64,000 nucleotides of DNA from Butyricicoccus pullicaecorum (GTDB taxonomy: Bacteria; Bacillota; Clostridia; Oscillospirales; Butyricicoccaceae): positions 7,599 through 71,598 of the forward strand of contig JAGZIY010000012.1 of the NCBI GenBank assembly GCA_018365995.1, read 5' to 3'. The translations under genes were made by a program, and so were the position numbers. Below, piece after piece: positions 25,620 to 33,466 of this stretch. A model generated the notes under the pieces. That model ran no database searches. It was not told where the DNA came from and was given only the letters and a program-made list of their open reading frames with translations. The first letter of the stretch is position 1. Every line of letters begins with the position of its first letter.

Positions 25620-25756
25620 AAATCCTCCTTTGATGCTAAAAATCCCAGAACCATTCTTTCATGAATCAGAATTCCAGAATTTGGTGTGTAAAATCCCACA
25701 CACCGTTCTCTTTTCTTATTATCGTATCATTGTTCCCGTTCTTTGGCAAGAGGGGC

Positions 25757-25785
25757 TTGACGTGGCTTATAAAAAATCGTATGCT
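25757..25785 (+). promoter_or_regulatory. Promoter of the pyridoxal-kinase-like gene
   Basis: TTGACG (25757-25762), 17-bp spacer, TATGCT (25780-25785). Confidence 0.6.
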
Positions 25786-25821
25786 GAGAGCAGGACAATT
25801 CATGAGAAGGGATACAAAACC

Positions 25822-26658
25822 ATGGAGCAAAAAAAAGCATTGGTACTTCAGGATCTCTCCTGTACAGGACGTGCCGGACTGACACAGGCCATGTGCGCGC
25901 TGTCTGCAATGGGGCACCAGTGTGTTCCTCTGCCTACGGCGGTATATTCTGGTCATGCTGGCATCACTGGCTTTGCAGCTGAAGATCTCACCCAATGGCT
26001 GCAACGTGCACTTGCACATTACGCAGCTCTTGACCTCCAGTTCGATGCCATACAAAGCGGATTTCTCAATACACCGGAACAGGTTGCGTGCGTATTGCTT
26101 GCTTGTGCACGAAAAAAAACAGACGGTATTTTTCTGGTAGACCCTGTGATGGGAGATAACGGAAAATTATATAAAATATGTACCTCTGCGCTTGTGCAGG
26201 AAATTCAGCGGCTGTGTGAGGCGGCGGATTTTATCACGCCCAACGTAACCGAAGCTGCTGTACTTCTGGGCTATACCCCTGATACACTTCCAGACAATCT
26301 GGAGGATGCAAAAGACTGGGTACACCGTTTATGCCGCCGCTACGCGACACGCACTGTGCTGACCGGTCTCGGCGGTACAGACACCATCTGCACCCTTTGT
26401 GGACAGGAGGGGCAAGTCACAACCATAGAAACGCCCCGTATCGGCGCATACTATCCCGGAACCGGAGATTTATTCGCAGCCGTTCTTTTAGGCGGGCTGC
26501 TGAAAGGAAATTCCATGGAGCACGCGGCACAAGCTGCTGCTGATTTCGTCTGTGCATGTATATCAGAAACCTGCGCACAGCGAACCGATCCCAAATGGGG
26601 TGTCCTGCTAGAACCACAACTTTGGAGGTTAACAACCCATGACAAACGATTTGACTGA
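25822..26658 (+). CDS. Pyridoxal/pyridoxamine kinase-like protein (PfkB family)
   Basis: 278 residues. Ribokinase-fold kinase resembling PdxY: MEQKKALVLQDLSCTGRAGLTQAMCALSAMGHQCVPLPTAVYSGHAG, LVDPVMGDNGKLY, FITPNVTEAAVLLGY, and the anion hole/catalytic GTGDLFAAVLLG near residue 213. It phosphorylates vitamin B6 vitamers in salvage to pyridoxal 5'-phosphate. ATG at 25822 follows AGAAGGGA; the longer frame has no ribosome binding site and reaches into the divergent promoter. Its end overlaps the next gene by 20 bases. Confidence 0.92.
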   Translation: MEQKKALVLQDLSCTGRAGLTQAMCALSAMGHQCVPLPTAVYSGHAGITGFAAEDLTQWLQRALAHYAALDLQFDAIQSGFLNTPEQVACVLLACARKKTDGIFLVDPVMGDNGKLYKICTSALVQEIQRLCEAADFITPNVTEAAVLLGYTPDTLPDNLEDAKDWVHRLCRRYATRTVLTGLGGTDTICTLCGQEGQVTTIETPRIGAYYPGTGDLFAAVLLGGLLKGNSMEHAAQAAADFVCACISETCAQRTDPKWGVLLEPQLWRLTTHDKRFD

Positions 26659-27097
26659 AATTGTCACATATTATAAGCAAAACGGTGCACCAAGCGATCA
26701 AAGTGCTCTGCTTGCCTGTCTGCGGGAAGCGCAGGAGGTCTGCGGCGGTATGCTCGACGCACAAGTTCAGCAGGAAATTGCTTCGCTGCTCGGTGTAAAA
26801 CCCAATTACCTGCAAGCCATTGCAAAACGCATTTCTGACCTCAAGCTATCCGGTGCTGCACATACGCTGACCGTATGCACAGGTGCCAATTGCTCGCGTC
26901 GCGGCGTAGAGCTCCGACGCTATTTAGAGGATGAACTTGGCGTCCAAAATGGCAAGCCATTCTTAAATGGTCGGTGGATATATCGGACAGCCGGCTGTCA
27001 GCGAGCTTGCCGTACCTCTCCCAATGTTCGTATTGATGGTCAGCTTGTGACTGGTATGACGCTGGAAACGCTCAAAAAGCGGCTATCTGAATCCTAA
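26639..27097 (+). CDS. NuoE-like [2Fe-2S] thioredoxin-fold protein
   Basis: 152 residues. Homologous to NADH dehydrogenase subunit E / HydC-type proteins. A helical N-terminus (LLACLREAQEVCGGMLDAQVQQEIASLLGV) precedes a thioredoxin-like ferredoxin. The four ligands are C80 and C85 in VCTGANCSRRG and the two Cys of AGCQRACRTSP (near 121-125). Usually it partners NuoF or a hydrogenase in electron bifurcation, but no NuoF/HydB is adjacent here. It overlaps the kinase gene and has GGAGG inside it. Confidence 0.88.
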   Translation: MTNDLTEIVTYYKQNGAPSDQSALLACLREAQEVCGGMLDAQVQQEIASLLGVKPNYLQAIAKRISDLKLSGAAHTLTVCTGANCSRRGVELRRYLEDELGVQNGKPFLNGRWIYRTAGCQRACRTSPNVRIDGQLVTGMTLETLKKRLSES

Positions 27098-27105
27098 TCC
27101 TGTCA

Positions 27106-27135
27106 AAGCTCCAGTTGTTATGGCTGGAGCTTTTT
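27106..27135 (+). terminator. Terminator of the kinase-NuoE-like unit
   Basis: AAAGCTCCAG...CTGGAGCTTTTT. Confidence 0.9.
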
Positions 27136-27160
27136 ATCTTACAATTTTTTATATTTTTCA

Positions 27161-27189
27161 TTGACATTCTATGTAATAGCTGATATAAT
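27161..27189 (+). promoter_or_regulatory. Promoter of tRNA-Gly (GCC), copy 2
   Basis: Perfect TTGACA (27161-27166), 17-bp spacer, TATAAT (27184-27189). Confidence 0.9.
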
Positions 27190-27216
27190 AAATATCGTTC
27201 CAAACAGATAAGATAT

Positions 27217-27292
27217 GCGGATGTAGCTCATCTGGTAGAGCGCCACCTTGCCAAGGTGGAGGTAGCGAGTTCGAGCCTCGTCATCCGCTCCA
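27217..27292 (+). tRNA. tRNA-Gly (GCC), copy 2
   Basis: Identical in all 76 bases to 367-442, with anticodon GCC and encoded CCA. It has its own consensus promoter and terminator, unlike copy 1, which ends a cluster. Confidence 0.96.
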
Positions 27293-27298
27293 AGAAAT

Positions 27299-27330
27299 AA
27301 AAAACACACTTATTAAAGTGTGTTTTTTAT
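27299..27330 (+). terminator. Terminator of tRNA-Gly copy 2
   Basis: AAAAAACACACTT-ATT-AAAGTGTGTTTTTT. Confidence 0.9.
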
Positions 27331-27398
27331 TTTTATCCTATCTTTTTAGGTTAATCTCTCTATTCTGATTATCTATTTGTTTCTTCCATAATCAAAAT

Positions 27399-27426
27399 AA
27401 AAAAGACCCCTATTGGGGTCTTTTTT
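27399..27426 (-). terminator. Terminator of the six-tRNA minus-strand cluster
   Basis: AAAAAAGACCCC-TATT-GGGGTCTTTTTT, 3 bases after the CCA of tRNA-Val on the minus strand. Confidence 0.9.
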
Positions 27427-27428
27427 AT

Positions 27429-27504
27429 TGGTGGAAGTTACAGGGCTCGAACCTGTGACCCTCTGCTTGTAAGGCAGATGCTCTCCCAGCTGAGCTAAAC
27501 TTCC
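27429..27504 (-). tRNA. tRNA-Val (TAC)
   Basis: Acceptor GGAAGTT/AACTTCC, anticodon arm TCTGC-CTTACAA-GCAGA with TAC, encoded CCA. Last gene of the minus-strand cluster. Confidence 0.95.
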
Positions 27505-27560
27505 AAGGAGATCATATTCAATACCTGAAAAATTCAAGATATAGAATCTAGAAAAATAAA

Positions 27561-27676
27561 TAGCGGCTCATCAGAGATTCGCTTCTTTTGTGGTAAAAAT
27601 CCCACGGCGGTTACAACATGCCGCCGGCATGTTGCTAAGAGCTGCCTTTCGAATCCCTCGTGGTGATTGTTGTGAA
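27561..27676 (-). repeat. tRNA-3'-end-associated repeat element, copy B
   Basis: 116 bp following tRNA-Lys on the minus strand. It holds a perfect 21-bp palindrome at 27614-27634 (arms CAACATGCCG/CGGCATGTTG). It ends with 27561-27581, a copy of the tRNA-Lys 3' end (27677-27697) with 17 of 21 identities. It shares with copy C the tracts TCGAAAGGC(A/G)GCTCTTAGCAA before and AACCGC(C/T)GTGG after the palindrome. Confidence 0.85.
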
Positions 27677-27752
27677 TGGTGGCTCATCGGGGATTCGAAC
27701 CCCGGACACCCTGCTTAAAAGGCAGGTGCTCTGCCAACTGAGCTAATGAACC
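27677..27752 (-). tRNA. tRNA-Lys (TTT)
   Basis: GGTTCATTAGCTCAGTTGG start, anticodon loop CTTTTAA with TTT, T-arm GGGGTTCGAATCCCC, encoded CCA. It is followed by copy B of the repeat element. Confidence 0.95.
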
Positions 27753-27756
27753 ATAT

Positions 27757-27869
27757 TGTCTGGGACGGCTGGACTCGCTTTTCCTGCGGGAAAAGCCACA
27801 GCGGTTGCAACATGCCACTGGCATATTGCTAAGAGCCGCCTTTCGAGTAATGTCACCCATAGGAGAAAA
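27757..27869 (-). repeat. tRNA-3'-end-associated repeat element, copy C
   Basis: 113 bp following tRNA-Gln on the minus strand. The palindrome is at 27808-27828 (arms CAACATGCCA/TGGCATATTG). The distal end, 27757-27777, repeats the tRNA-Gln 3' end (27870-27890) with 20 of 21 identities, the change being in the CCA. A small hairpin TTTTCC-CGCA-GGAAAA precedes the duplicate. Confidence 0.85.
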
Positions 27870-27944
27870 TGGCTGGGACGGCTGGACTCGAACCAGCGAG
27901 TGGAGGAGTCAAAGTCCTCTGCCTTACCGCTTGGCTACGCCCCA
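27870..27944 (-). tRNA. tRNA-Gln (TTG)
   Basis: Acceptor TGGGGCG/CGTCCCA, anticodon arm GAGGA-CTTTGAC-TCCTC with TTG, encoded CCA. It is followed by copy C of the repeat element. Confidence 0.94.
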
Positions 27945-27972
27945 ATATAAAACGGGCGTTTGCCCTTTTAAG

Positions 27973-28002
27973 GACAATGCACTTTAGATAGTGTGCATTG
28001 TC
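27973..28002. other. Perfect hairpin in the His-Gln tRNA spacer
   Basis: GACAATGCAC-N10-GTGCATTGTC, a 10-bp perfect stem without a following T-tract. Next to it, GGGC-GTTT-GCCC (27953-27966) forms another small hairpin. They may be processing or folding elements of the polycistronic pre-tRNA. Confidence 0.6.
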
Positions 28003-28017
28003 AAGGGTTTTCAAAAA

Positions 28018-28095
28018 TGGGGTGAGTAATGGGATTCGAACCCACGGCCTTCAGAGCCACAATCTGACGCTCTAACCAACTGAGCTATACCCACC
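28018..28095 (-). tRNA. tRNA-His (GTG)
   Basis: Anticodon arm TCAGA-TTGTGGC-TCTGA with GTG. The extra G(-1) opposite C73, typical of tRNA-His, is encoded (GGTGGGTA / TACTCACC), followed by CCA. Confidence 0.94.
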
Positions 28096-28132
28096 ATATC
28101 AAATTTATCGAACACCACTTTTCATAAAAAAG

Positions 28133-28209
28133 TGGCACGCCAGGAGGGATTCGAACCCCCGGCCTACTGCTTAGAAGGCAGTTGCTCTATCCGACTGAGC
28201 TACTGGCGC
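28133..28209 (-). tRNA. tRNA-Arg (TCT)
   Basis: Acceptor GCGCCAG/CTGGCGT, anticodon arm ACTGC-CTTCTAA-GCAGT with TCT, encoded CCA. Confidence 0.95.
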
Positions 28210-28256
28210 ATAGGTTTTCCCAACTGAGTTACAAAGTCAAGGTGTCCAAAAATTAT
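28210..28256 (-). other. Spacer with a tRNA D-arm-like remnant
   Basis: The minus-strand spacer between tRNA-Gly(TCC) and tRNA-Arg contains GTAACTCAGTTGGGA, one base off a canonical tRNA D-arm GTAGCTCAGTTGGGA, but no anticodon or T-arm follows. It is probably a decayed tRNA 5' fragment. Confidence 0.4.
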
Positions 28257-28330
28257 TGGAGCGGGTGATGGGAATCGAACCCACGTGTTCAGCTTGGAAG
28301 GCTGACATTCTACCATTGAACTACACCCGC
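28257..28330 (-). tRNA. tRNA-Gly (TCC)
   Basis: Acceptor GCGGGTG/CATCACCCGC side, anticodon arm TCAGC-CTTCCAA-GCTGA with TCC, encoded CCA. First gene of the minus-strand cluster Gly-Arg-His-Gln-Lys-Val. Confidence 0.95.
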
Positions 28331-28350
28331 GTATCACCTGAGACTATTAT

Positions 28351-28379
28351 AGTTTACCAGCTTGGAGACATAATGTCAA
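28351..28379 (-). promoter_or_regulatory. Promoter of the six-tRNA cluster
   Basis: TTGACA (28374-28379), 17-bp spacer, TAAACT (28351-28356), minus strand; about 20 bases before tRNA-Gly(TCC). Confidence 0.75.
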
Positions 28380-28389
28380 GCATTTTTTC

Positions 28390-28423
28390 AAAAAGTTCCT
28401 GCCCGAAAAAATTCGGGCAGGAA
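28390..28423 (-). terminator. Terminator of the ClpE-like gene
   Basis: TTCCTGCCCGAA-TTTT-TTCGGGCAGGAA followed by CTTTTTG on the minus strand. Confidence 0.9.
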
Positions 28424-28435
28424 TTGGTTCCCAAA

Positions 28436-30751
28436 TCAAATGGTTTCTATCTGTATTTCGCTCTCGTCTGCTGTCACATGGGCACCCGTCAGCGGGCGGT
28501 CGCATGCCTCAATGATTTCAGCTGCCAAACCATTTTCCACTTCCTTCTCCAACAAGCGGCGTAGGTTGCGTGCACCATACTTCACAGAAAACGCTTTCTT
28601 CGTCAGATACTGTACCAAAGTGTCATCCCATGTCAGACGAATACCACGTGTCTCCACCGACTCAGCCAGCTGACCAAGCAGAATCTGGCAAATCCTTGAA
28701 AAATCCTCCTCTGTGAGCTGATTGAATGCGATGATTTCGTCAATACGGTTCAGGAACTCCGGACGCATGATTTCTTCAAGCGCCTTGATTGCACGTTCCT
28801 TGCCCAAGTCACTGACAGTGCCGCCAAAGCCCACCGATGAGGTCTTATTCTGAGAACCTGCATTCGAGGTCATCACAATGACTGTATTTTCAAAATTAAC
28901 CTGTCTGCCATGTGCATCAGTGATATGTCCATCGTCCAAGATTTGCAGCAGGATATTTAAGATATCCGGATGTGCTTTTTCGATTTCATCAAGCAGGATC
29001 ACAGAATATGGACGGCGCCGAATCTTTTCCGTCAGCTGTCCAGCCTCATCATAGCCAACATAGCCCGGAGGAGAACCAATCAGACGGGAAACTGCATGTT
29101 TTTCCATATACTCCGACATATCCAGACGGATCAGCGCTTCCGGTGCATCAAACAGATCCTGCGCAAGCACCTTGACCAATTCGGTCTTACCGACACCTGT
29201 GGGACCCACAAACAAAAAGGAAACTGGCTTACGCTTGGGGGAGATCCCCGCACGGGAACGTCGGATTGCCGTACAGATTGCATCGATTGCTTCGTTTTGA
29301 CCAATCACCCGCTGCTTGATCCGCTCTTCCATTCCCTTTAGTCGGGATAACTCCTGTGCCTGTACACGCGAAGCCGGAATTCCAGTCCACAACTCAATAA
29401 CTCCGGCAAGATGCTCCAGATCCAACTGCGGTGTTGGCTTTCCCTGCAATTCATCTAAACGATTTTGGATTTGCAGCTCGCGTGAGCGCAGACCCGCCAT
29501 CTGTTCATAGGTCTTTTCATCCTGTGCCTCTTGCAGCAAATCGTCTTGCTTTTTGCTGATGGTTTCCAATTCATCTTTGAGTGCAGGCATTTCGCTGATT
29601 GCCGGTTCTTCCAGATTAAGACGGGAACAAGCCTCATCGATGAGATCGATTGCCTTGTCCGGCAGATAGCGGTCGGTAATATACCGCTCTGACAGGCTTG
29701 CCGCCATGCGGCAGGTTTCGTCCGGAATAGTGACCCCATGGAAGTTTTCATAATAAGAGCGAATCCCCAGAAGCATTTCCACAGTCTGTTCGATAGATGG
29801 TTCGTTAATGGTCACAGGCTGGAAACGACGTTCGAGCGCTGCATCTTTTTCAATATACTTCCGATATTCCGCAAAGGTTGTAGCGCCAATGACCTGAATC
29901 TCTCCGCGAGACAGCGCAGGCTTCAGGATATTTGCCGCATTCATTGCTCCCTCTGAATCTCCTGCACCCACAATCGTGTGTACCTCATCGATCACCAAAA
30001 TAATATTGCCCAGCTTCTTGACCTCATTGACAAGCCCCTTAACACGGCTTTCAAACTGGCCACGGAACTGTGTGCCTGCAACCAATGCAGTCAAATCCAA
30101 CAGGTGCACTTCTTTATCTCGCAGCTTATATGGTACATTTCCTGCTGCAATGCGGATGGCAAGCCCCTCTGCAACCGCAGTTTTTCCGACACCCGGCTCA
30201 CCGATGAGACATGGATTATTTTTCTGTCTGCGATTCAAAATCTGGATTACGCGGTCGGTTTCCTGTTCGCGCCCAATGATACGATCCAGTCTGCCATCGT
30301 GTGCCTTTGCTGTGAGATCATCACAGTACATGTCGAGATATTTTCTTTTTTTCTTGTCCTTTTCTTTTTTGCGCGATGATGCATTATTTTTCTTCTCAGT
30401 TCGGAAGAAGGGGAATGGAAAAGCGGACTCCTCGTCCGGCTCTCCATCTGCACCATCCTCCTCACCTTCATCGTCCATATTCTCTGCATCCTCATCTTCC
30501 ATGTCGGGACCTGCCAGTATCAAATCATTAAGATCCTCCAAAGAATTGATTTCTGAGGATAACATTTCAAGTGCTTCATCATTCAGACCCATCTGATCCA
30601 TCATTTGGTCCAGTGGTTTGATGCCAAGCGTGCGTGCACATTTCAGGCACAAGCCTTCCTGTGTCGCACTGTCTCCATTATTTGGATCCATCTTAGTGAT
30701 GAATATAACCGCCACGTTTTTGCCGCAGCGAGAACACATGGGCATTTGCAT
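28436..30751 (-). CDS. ClpE-like AAA+ ATPase with N-terminal zinc finger
   Basis: 771 residues. No Clp N-domain; instead a treble-clef zinc finger (C6-x2-C9 and C35-x2-C38) as in ClpE. Next come a strongly acidic linker about 80-108 and a basic Lys/Arg stretch 117-137. AAA-1 has Walker A GEPGVGKT. A short coiled-coil M-domain with UVR-like helix lies about 410-460. AAA-2 has GPTGVGKTE, and the C-terminal D2 domain has NRIDEIIAF. It unfolds proteins for ClpP in the cytosol; the ClpP-binding loop should lie in AAA-2. Likely stress induced, but no CtsR operator was found upstream. Confidence 0.9.
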   Translation of the reverse strand: MQMPMCSRCGKNVAVIFITKMDPNNGDSATQEGLCLKCARTLGIKPLDQMMDQMGLNDEALEMLSSEINSLEDLNDLILAGPDMEDEDAENMDDEGEEDGADGEPDEESAFPFPFFRTEKKNNASSRKKEKDKKKRKYLDMYCDDLTAKAHDGRLDRIIGREQETDRVIQILNRRQKNNPCLIGEPGVGKTAVAEGLAIRIAAGNVPYKLRDKEVHLLDLTALVAGTQFRGQFESRVKGLVNEVKKLGNIILVIDEVHTIVGAGDSEGAMNAANILKPALSRGEIQVIGATTFAEYRKYIEKDAALERRFQPVTINEPSIEQTVEMLLGIRSYYENFHGVTIPDETCRMAASLSERYITDRYLPDKAIDLIDEACSRLNLEEPAISEMPALKDELETISKKQDDLLQEAQDEKTYEQMAGLRSRELQIQNRLDELQGKPTPQLDLEHLAGVIELWTGIPASRVQAQELSRLKGMEERIKQRVIGQNEAIDAICTAIRRSRAGISPKRKPVSFLFVGPTGVGKTELVKVLAQDLFDAPEALIRLDMSEYMEKHAVSRLIGSPPGYVGYDEAGQLTEKIRRRPYSVILLDEIEKAHPDILNILLQILDDGHITDAHGRQVNFENTVIVMTSNAGSQNKTSSVGFGGTVSDLGKERAIKALEEIMRPEFLNRIDEIIAFNQLTEEDFSRICQILLGQLAESVETRGIRLTWDDTLVQYLTKKAFSVKYGARNLRRLLEKEVENGLAAEIIEACDRPLTGAHVTADESEIQIETI

Positions 30752-30763
30752 GGTAAACTCTCC

Positions 30764-31360
30764 TTATAAAATGGGAAAATATGTGAGCAAGCCGTTTAAG
30801 ATTATAGTTTGCTCAATACGGCTGGGACTGAGCCAGCCAATGGTTGTAAAAACTTCTGGGCGCAGCAGATGCACAAGCCAAAGCGCAAGTACAATCAACA
30901 AAACTCCGCCTACAAGCCCAATTGCAGCACCAGCCAAACGATTCAGCGCGCCAAGCGGCGGGAATCGTGTCAGCAAATGCAGACTGTGTGCAATCAAAGA
31001 AAGCACAACAGACAGCAGCATTAAGCACAGAACCACGAGTATGAGATAGGCAAGCCCCTCTGCCATGGAAGCCGCTGCCTGTGCAGCTGCCTCCTGTGAC
31101 AGTATCCCGTCCAATCCTTGTATAACCTCGGATTCAAACAGCTTTTCTGTAATCGGCTCCACCATTGTTCGCGCCAGCATGGGCGCGCCCATGCCTGCAA
31201 GCCAATTTGCACCCAGCACAACGGCCAGCCTGCCAAAAAGTCCAATGACAGTACCTGTCAGTCCGCGCCGTGCCCCACTTGCCACACTGAACAGCAAAAA
31301 CAGTACAATGAGCAAATCGGGGAGATTCAGCAGACTATTGTTATCTTGTATCGCTATCAT
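30764..31360 (-). CDS. CvpA family membrane protein
   Basis: About 198 residues with four hydrophobic segments (about 10-28, 32-50, 80-105, 125-160). The start NLPDLLIVLFLLFSVASGARRGLTGTVIGL is the CvpA (colicin V production) family pattern. Function is poorly defined; it affects cell envelope or biofilm in other bacteria. ATG at 31360 follows GGAGGGG. It overlaps the end of the DUF5711 gene and lies 13 bases before the ClpE-like gene. Confidence 0.85.
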   Translation of the reverse strand: MIAIQDNNSLLNLPDLLIVLFLLFSVASGARRGLTGTVIGLFGRLAVVLGANWLAGMGAPMLARTMVEPITEKLFESEVIQGLDGILSQEAAAQAAASMAEGLAYLILVVLCLMLLSVVLSLIAHSLHLLTRFPPLGALNRLAGAAIGLVGGVLLIVLALWLVHLLRPEVFTTIGWLSPSRIEQTIILNGLLTYFPIL

Positions 31361-32615
31361 TTGTAAACCCCTCCGCAATCGCCGATGACTCGGTCACACG
31401 TTGTGCATATTTGGAGTACAGCAGCCATGCCCCCCCGTCCTGTGTCATCAACACTTGCTGTGCCGCGCTGGTATTCATACATTTCCAATCCGGGCGGAGG
31501 GCATTGTTATAGATATAAAGTCCGGAGCTTGTAAGCACACCAAGCTGTCCGCCTGCATAGGACAGACTCTCTGGTGCACTCGAAAGGTCAAGAGATGCCT
31601 TAGCAGTTCCGCCCTTATCATAGCGTGTCACCGTTGCACGGGCATCCCCCGACCACGACCGCAGAGCAAGCACAAAATCACTTTCATCAAACGCATATCC
31701 TAGTAAATCCTTTGCAGAATAGTCCAATTCTGAGGTCTTTTCACCGCGGCGATTCGCAGTAAACATGGAGCGATCTGCAATGACTGCAACATTGCTGTCA
31801 TCCAGCCAATGCACATCGTATCCTACCACTGAGCCTAAGCTTAGGCTCGCGCGGACTTCTCCTGCATCCATATCAAAAAACTGTAAGATACTCTCAAACT
31901 GTGAACCATTCTGACGGAAAGTCAAGGCACATAGATGTGTGCCGGAAGGCGAAAGGACTGCTTCCTGCACATAATATTCAGGCGTGCGCCAGCGCCAGAT
32001 ATGCCGATCCTCCTCCCGTGAAGATGCACTATACACCGTTACTGTACTTTTATATCCTGCCTCATCGGTAATAACTACACAGTTATCTCCATATCCAATC
32101 GAAGCCGTGCGAATAGGTGCGGTCGAAGTGACTGCAAACAGCTGTGTCAGTTCTGAGAAAAATGAAAACTCATAGCCCCCCCGATTATACGCCAAAATAT
32201 AATTTTTATTGGTCTCCAAAACAGGAGATGTATAGCTGATAGCGGTCTTTTGCTGCACGACGCCGCCAAGCTGCAATACAGAAAGCGCCTCGTCATTGAT
32301 AACAGCAAGCGCCGAGCCCACTGGCTTTACCTGACTTGCAGACTGCTCCGGATACGCAAGGACACCCTCGCGCATCGCCTCCGGTTCCAGTGCACCAAAT
32401 AAAATCTGCACATTTCGCCGGATTGTGCTCGGTGAAAACAATGTAAAATTAACCGCTGAGAACAACAGGAGCCCTGCAACCAGCAGCCAACCAACCAGCG
32501 AGCGAAAGCGGGTCAGGCGGCGCTGCTTCAAACTTTCCGCCTGCTGAAGCAACTGCTTACGCTTTTTAGCGGAGCGCGGGAACGGAACTAGATTCTTTTT
32601 TCCCGGCACAAACAA
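31341..32615 (-). CDS. DUF5711 family membrane-anchored beta-propeller-like protein
   Basis: 424 residues. A basic cytoplasmic N-terminus (MFVPGKKNLVPFPRSAKKRKQ) precedes one membrane helix about 40-60 (LVGWLLVAGLLLFSAVNFTLF). Then comes an extracytoplasmic region of repeated four-stranded blades with motifs such as YILAYNRGGYEFS, HLCALTFRQNG and SDFVLALRSW, suggesting a beta-propeller. Function unknown; typical of Clostridia, near cvpA. Has its own promoter at 32630-32659. Confidence 0.75.
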   Translation of the reverse strand: MFVPGKKNLVPFPRSAKKRKQLLQQAESLKQRRLTRFRSLVGWLLVAGLLLFSAVNFTLFSPSTIRRNVQILFGALEPEAMREGVLAYPEQSASQVKPVGSALAVINDEALSVLQLGGVVQQKTAISYTSPVLETNKNYILAYNRGGYEFSFFSELTQLFAVTSTAPIRTASIGYGDNCVVITDEAGYKSTVTVYSASSREEDRHIWRWRTPEYYVQEAVLSPSGTHLCALTFRQNGSQFESILQFFDMDAGEVRASLSLGSVVGYDVHWLDDSNVAVIADRSMFTANRRGEKTSELDYSAKDLLGYAFDESDFVLALRSWSGDARATVTRYDKGGTAKASLDLSSAPESLSYAGGQLGVLTSSGLYIYNNALRPDWKCMNTSAAQQVLMTQDGGAWLLYSKYAQRVTESSAIAEGFTNDSDTR

Positions 32616-32629
32616 CCCTCTCCTCTCTC

Positions 32630-32659
32630 ATTATAGCAGTGTATCACACTTTCATGCAA
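32630..32659 (-). promoter_or_regulatory. Promoter of DUF5711-cvpA-clpE-like unit
   Basis: TTGCAT (32654-32659), 18-bp spacer, TATAAT (32630-32635), minus strand. Confidence 0.65.
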
Positions 32660-32686
32660 TTGGTGTGAATCAAGATTAAACTTTTC

Positions 32687-33460
32687 CTAATGACTCAGCC
32701 GAAATCCATTTAATTCGGGGGTATCATCATACCACAGGCGGTTCATGAATAAGCCACAGGCGGGTAAGGTTGGTCCAGCGTTTTCTCTGTCACAGGAGCG
32801 TAAAATCTCTGAAACATCTTCGGGTGCAAACTTTCCACTCCCTACATAGAGCAGCGTTCCGGCAATTGCACGCACCATATTATATAAAAATCCGTCTCCA
32901 CACACACGGATACAAATCAGTCCGTCTGTATTCTGTTCAACCTCGCACCAAAAAATCGTTCGCACCGTCGATTTCACCGGTGTCCCAACCGATCGCACCG
33001 CATTAAAATCATGCCGTCCCACAAAATACTGCGCGCCGTCCTGCATGCGTTTCAAGTTCAGCGGATAGGAATATCGGTAGGCGCGGTCTGTTAAAAACGG
33101 ATCACGCATCTTAGAAGGATATATGTAGTACGCATATTCTTTTTTCGTGCACTGAAACCGTGCATCAAAATCATCTGGCACCTGCGCCGCGCCATGAATC
33201 GCGATATCCTCTGGAAGCTGTGCCCCAAGGGCAAACGGCAATCGGTCAAGTGGAATCGAGCAATCCGCCTTAAAATTTGCAAGATAGCGCCTTGCATGAA
33301 CCCCCGCATCGGTACGCCCCACACCGGACAGGTAAGTATCACAGTGCAGCAGCTTATTTATGGCATGTGTGACTGTTTCCTGCACAGATGCACCATTTTT
33401 CTGCACCTGCCAGCCATGATATGCGGTTCCCACATAGGAAAGCGAAAGTGCGATATTCAT
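32687..33460 (-). CDS. truA: tRNA pseudouridine(38-40) synthase
   Basis: 257 residues. Isomerises U38-U40 in the anticodon arm of many tRNAs. It starts MNIALSLSYVGTAYHGWQVQKNGASVQETV, with the catalytic Asp in LSGVGRTDAGVHARRYLANF and FLYNMVRAIAGTLLYVG. It follows ecfT by 6 bases, in the classic ecfA1-ecfA2-ecfT-truA order of Firmicutes. Confidence 0.97.
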   Translation of the reverse strand: MNIALSLSYVGTAYHGWQVQKNGASVQETVTHAINKLLHCDTYLSGVGRTDAGVHARRYLANFKADCSIPLDRLPFALGAQLPEDIAIHGAAQVPDDFDARFQCTKKEYAYYIYPSKMRDPFLTDRAYRYSYPLNLKRMQDGAQYFVGRHDFNAVRSVGTPVKSTVRTIFWCEVEQNTDGLICIRVCGDGFLYNMVRAIAGTLLYVGSGKFAPEDVSEILRSCDRENAGPTLPACGLFMNRLWYDDTPELNGFRLSH

Positions 33461-33466
33461 ATCCGC

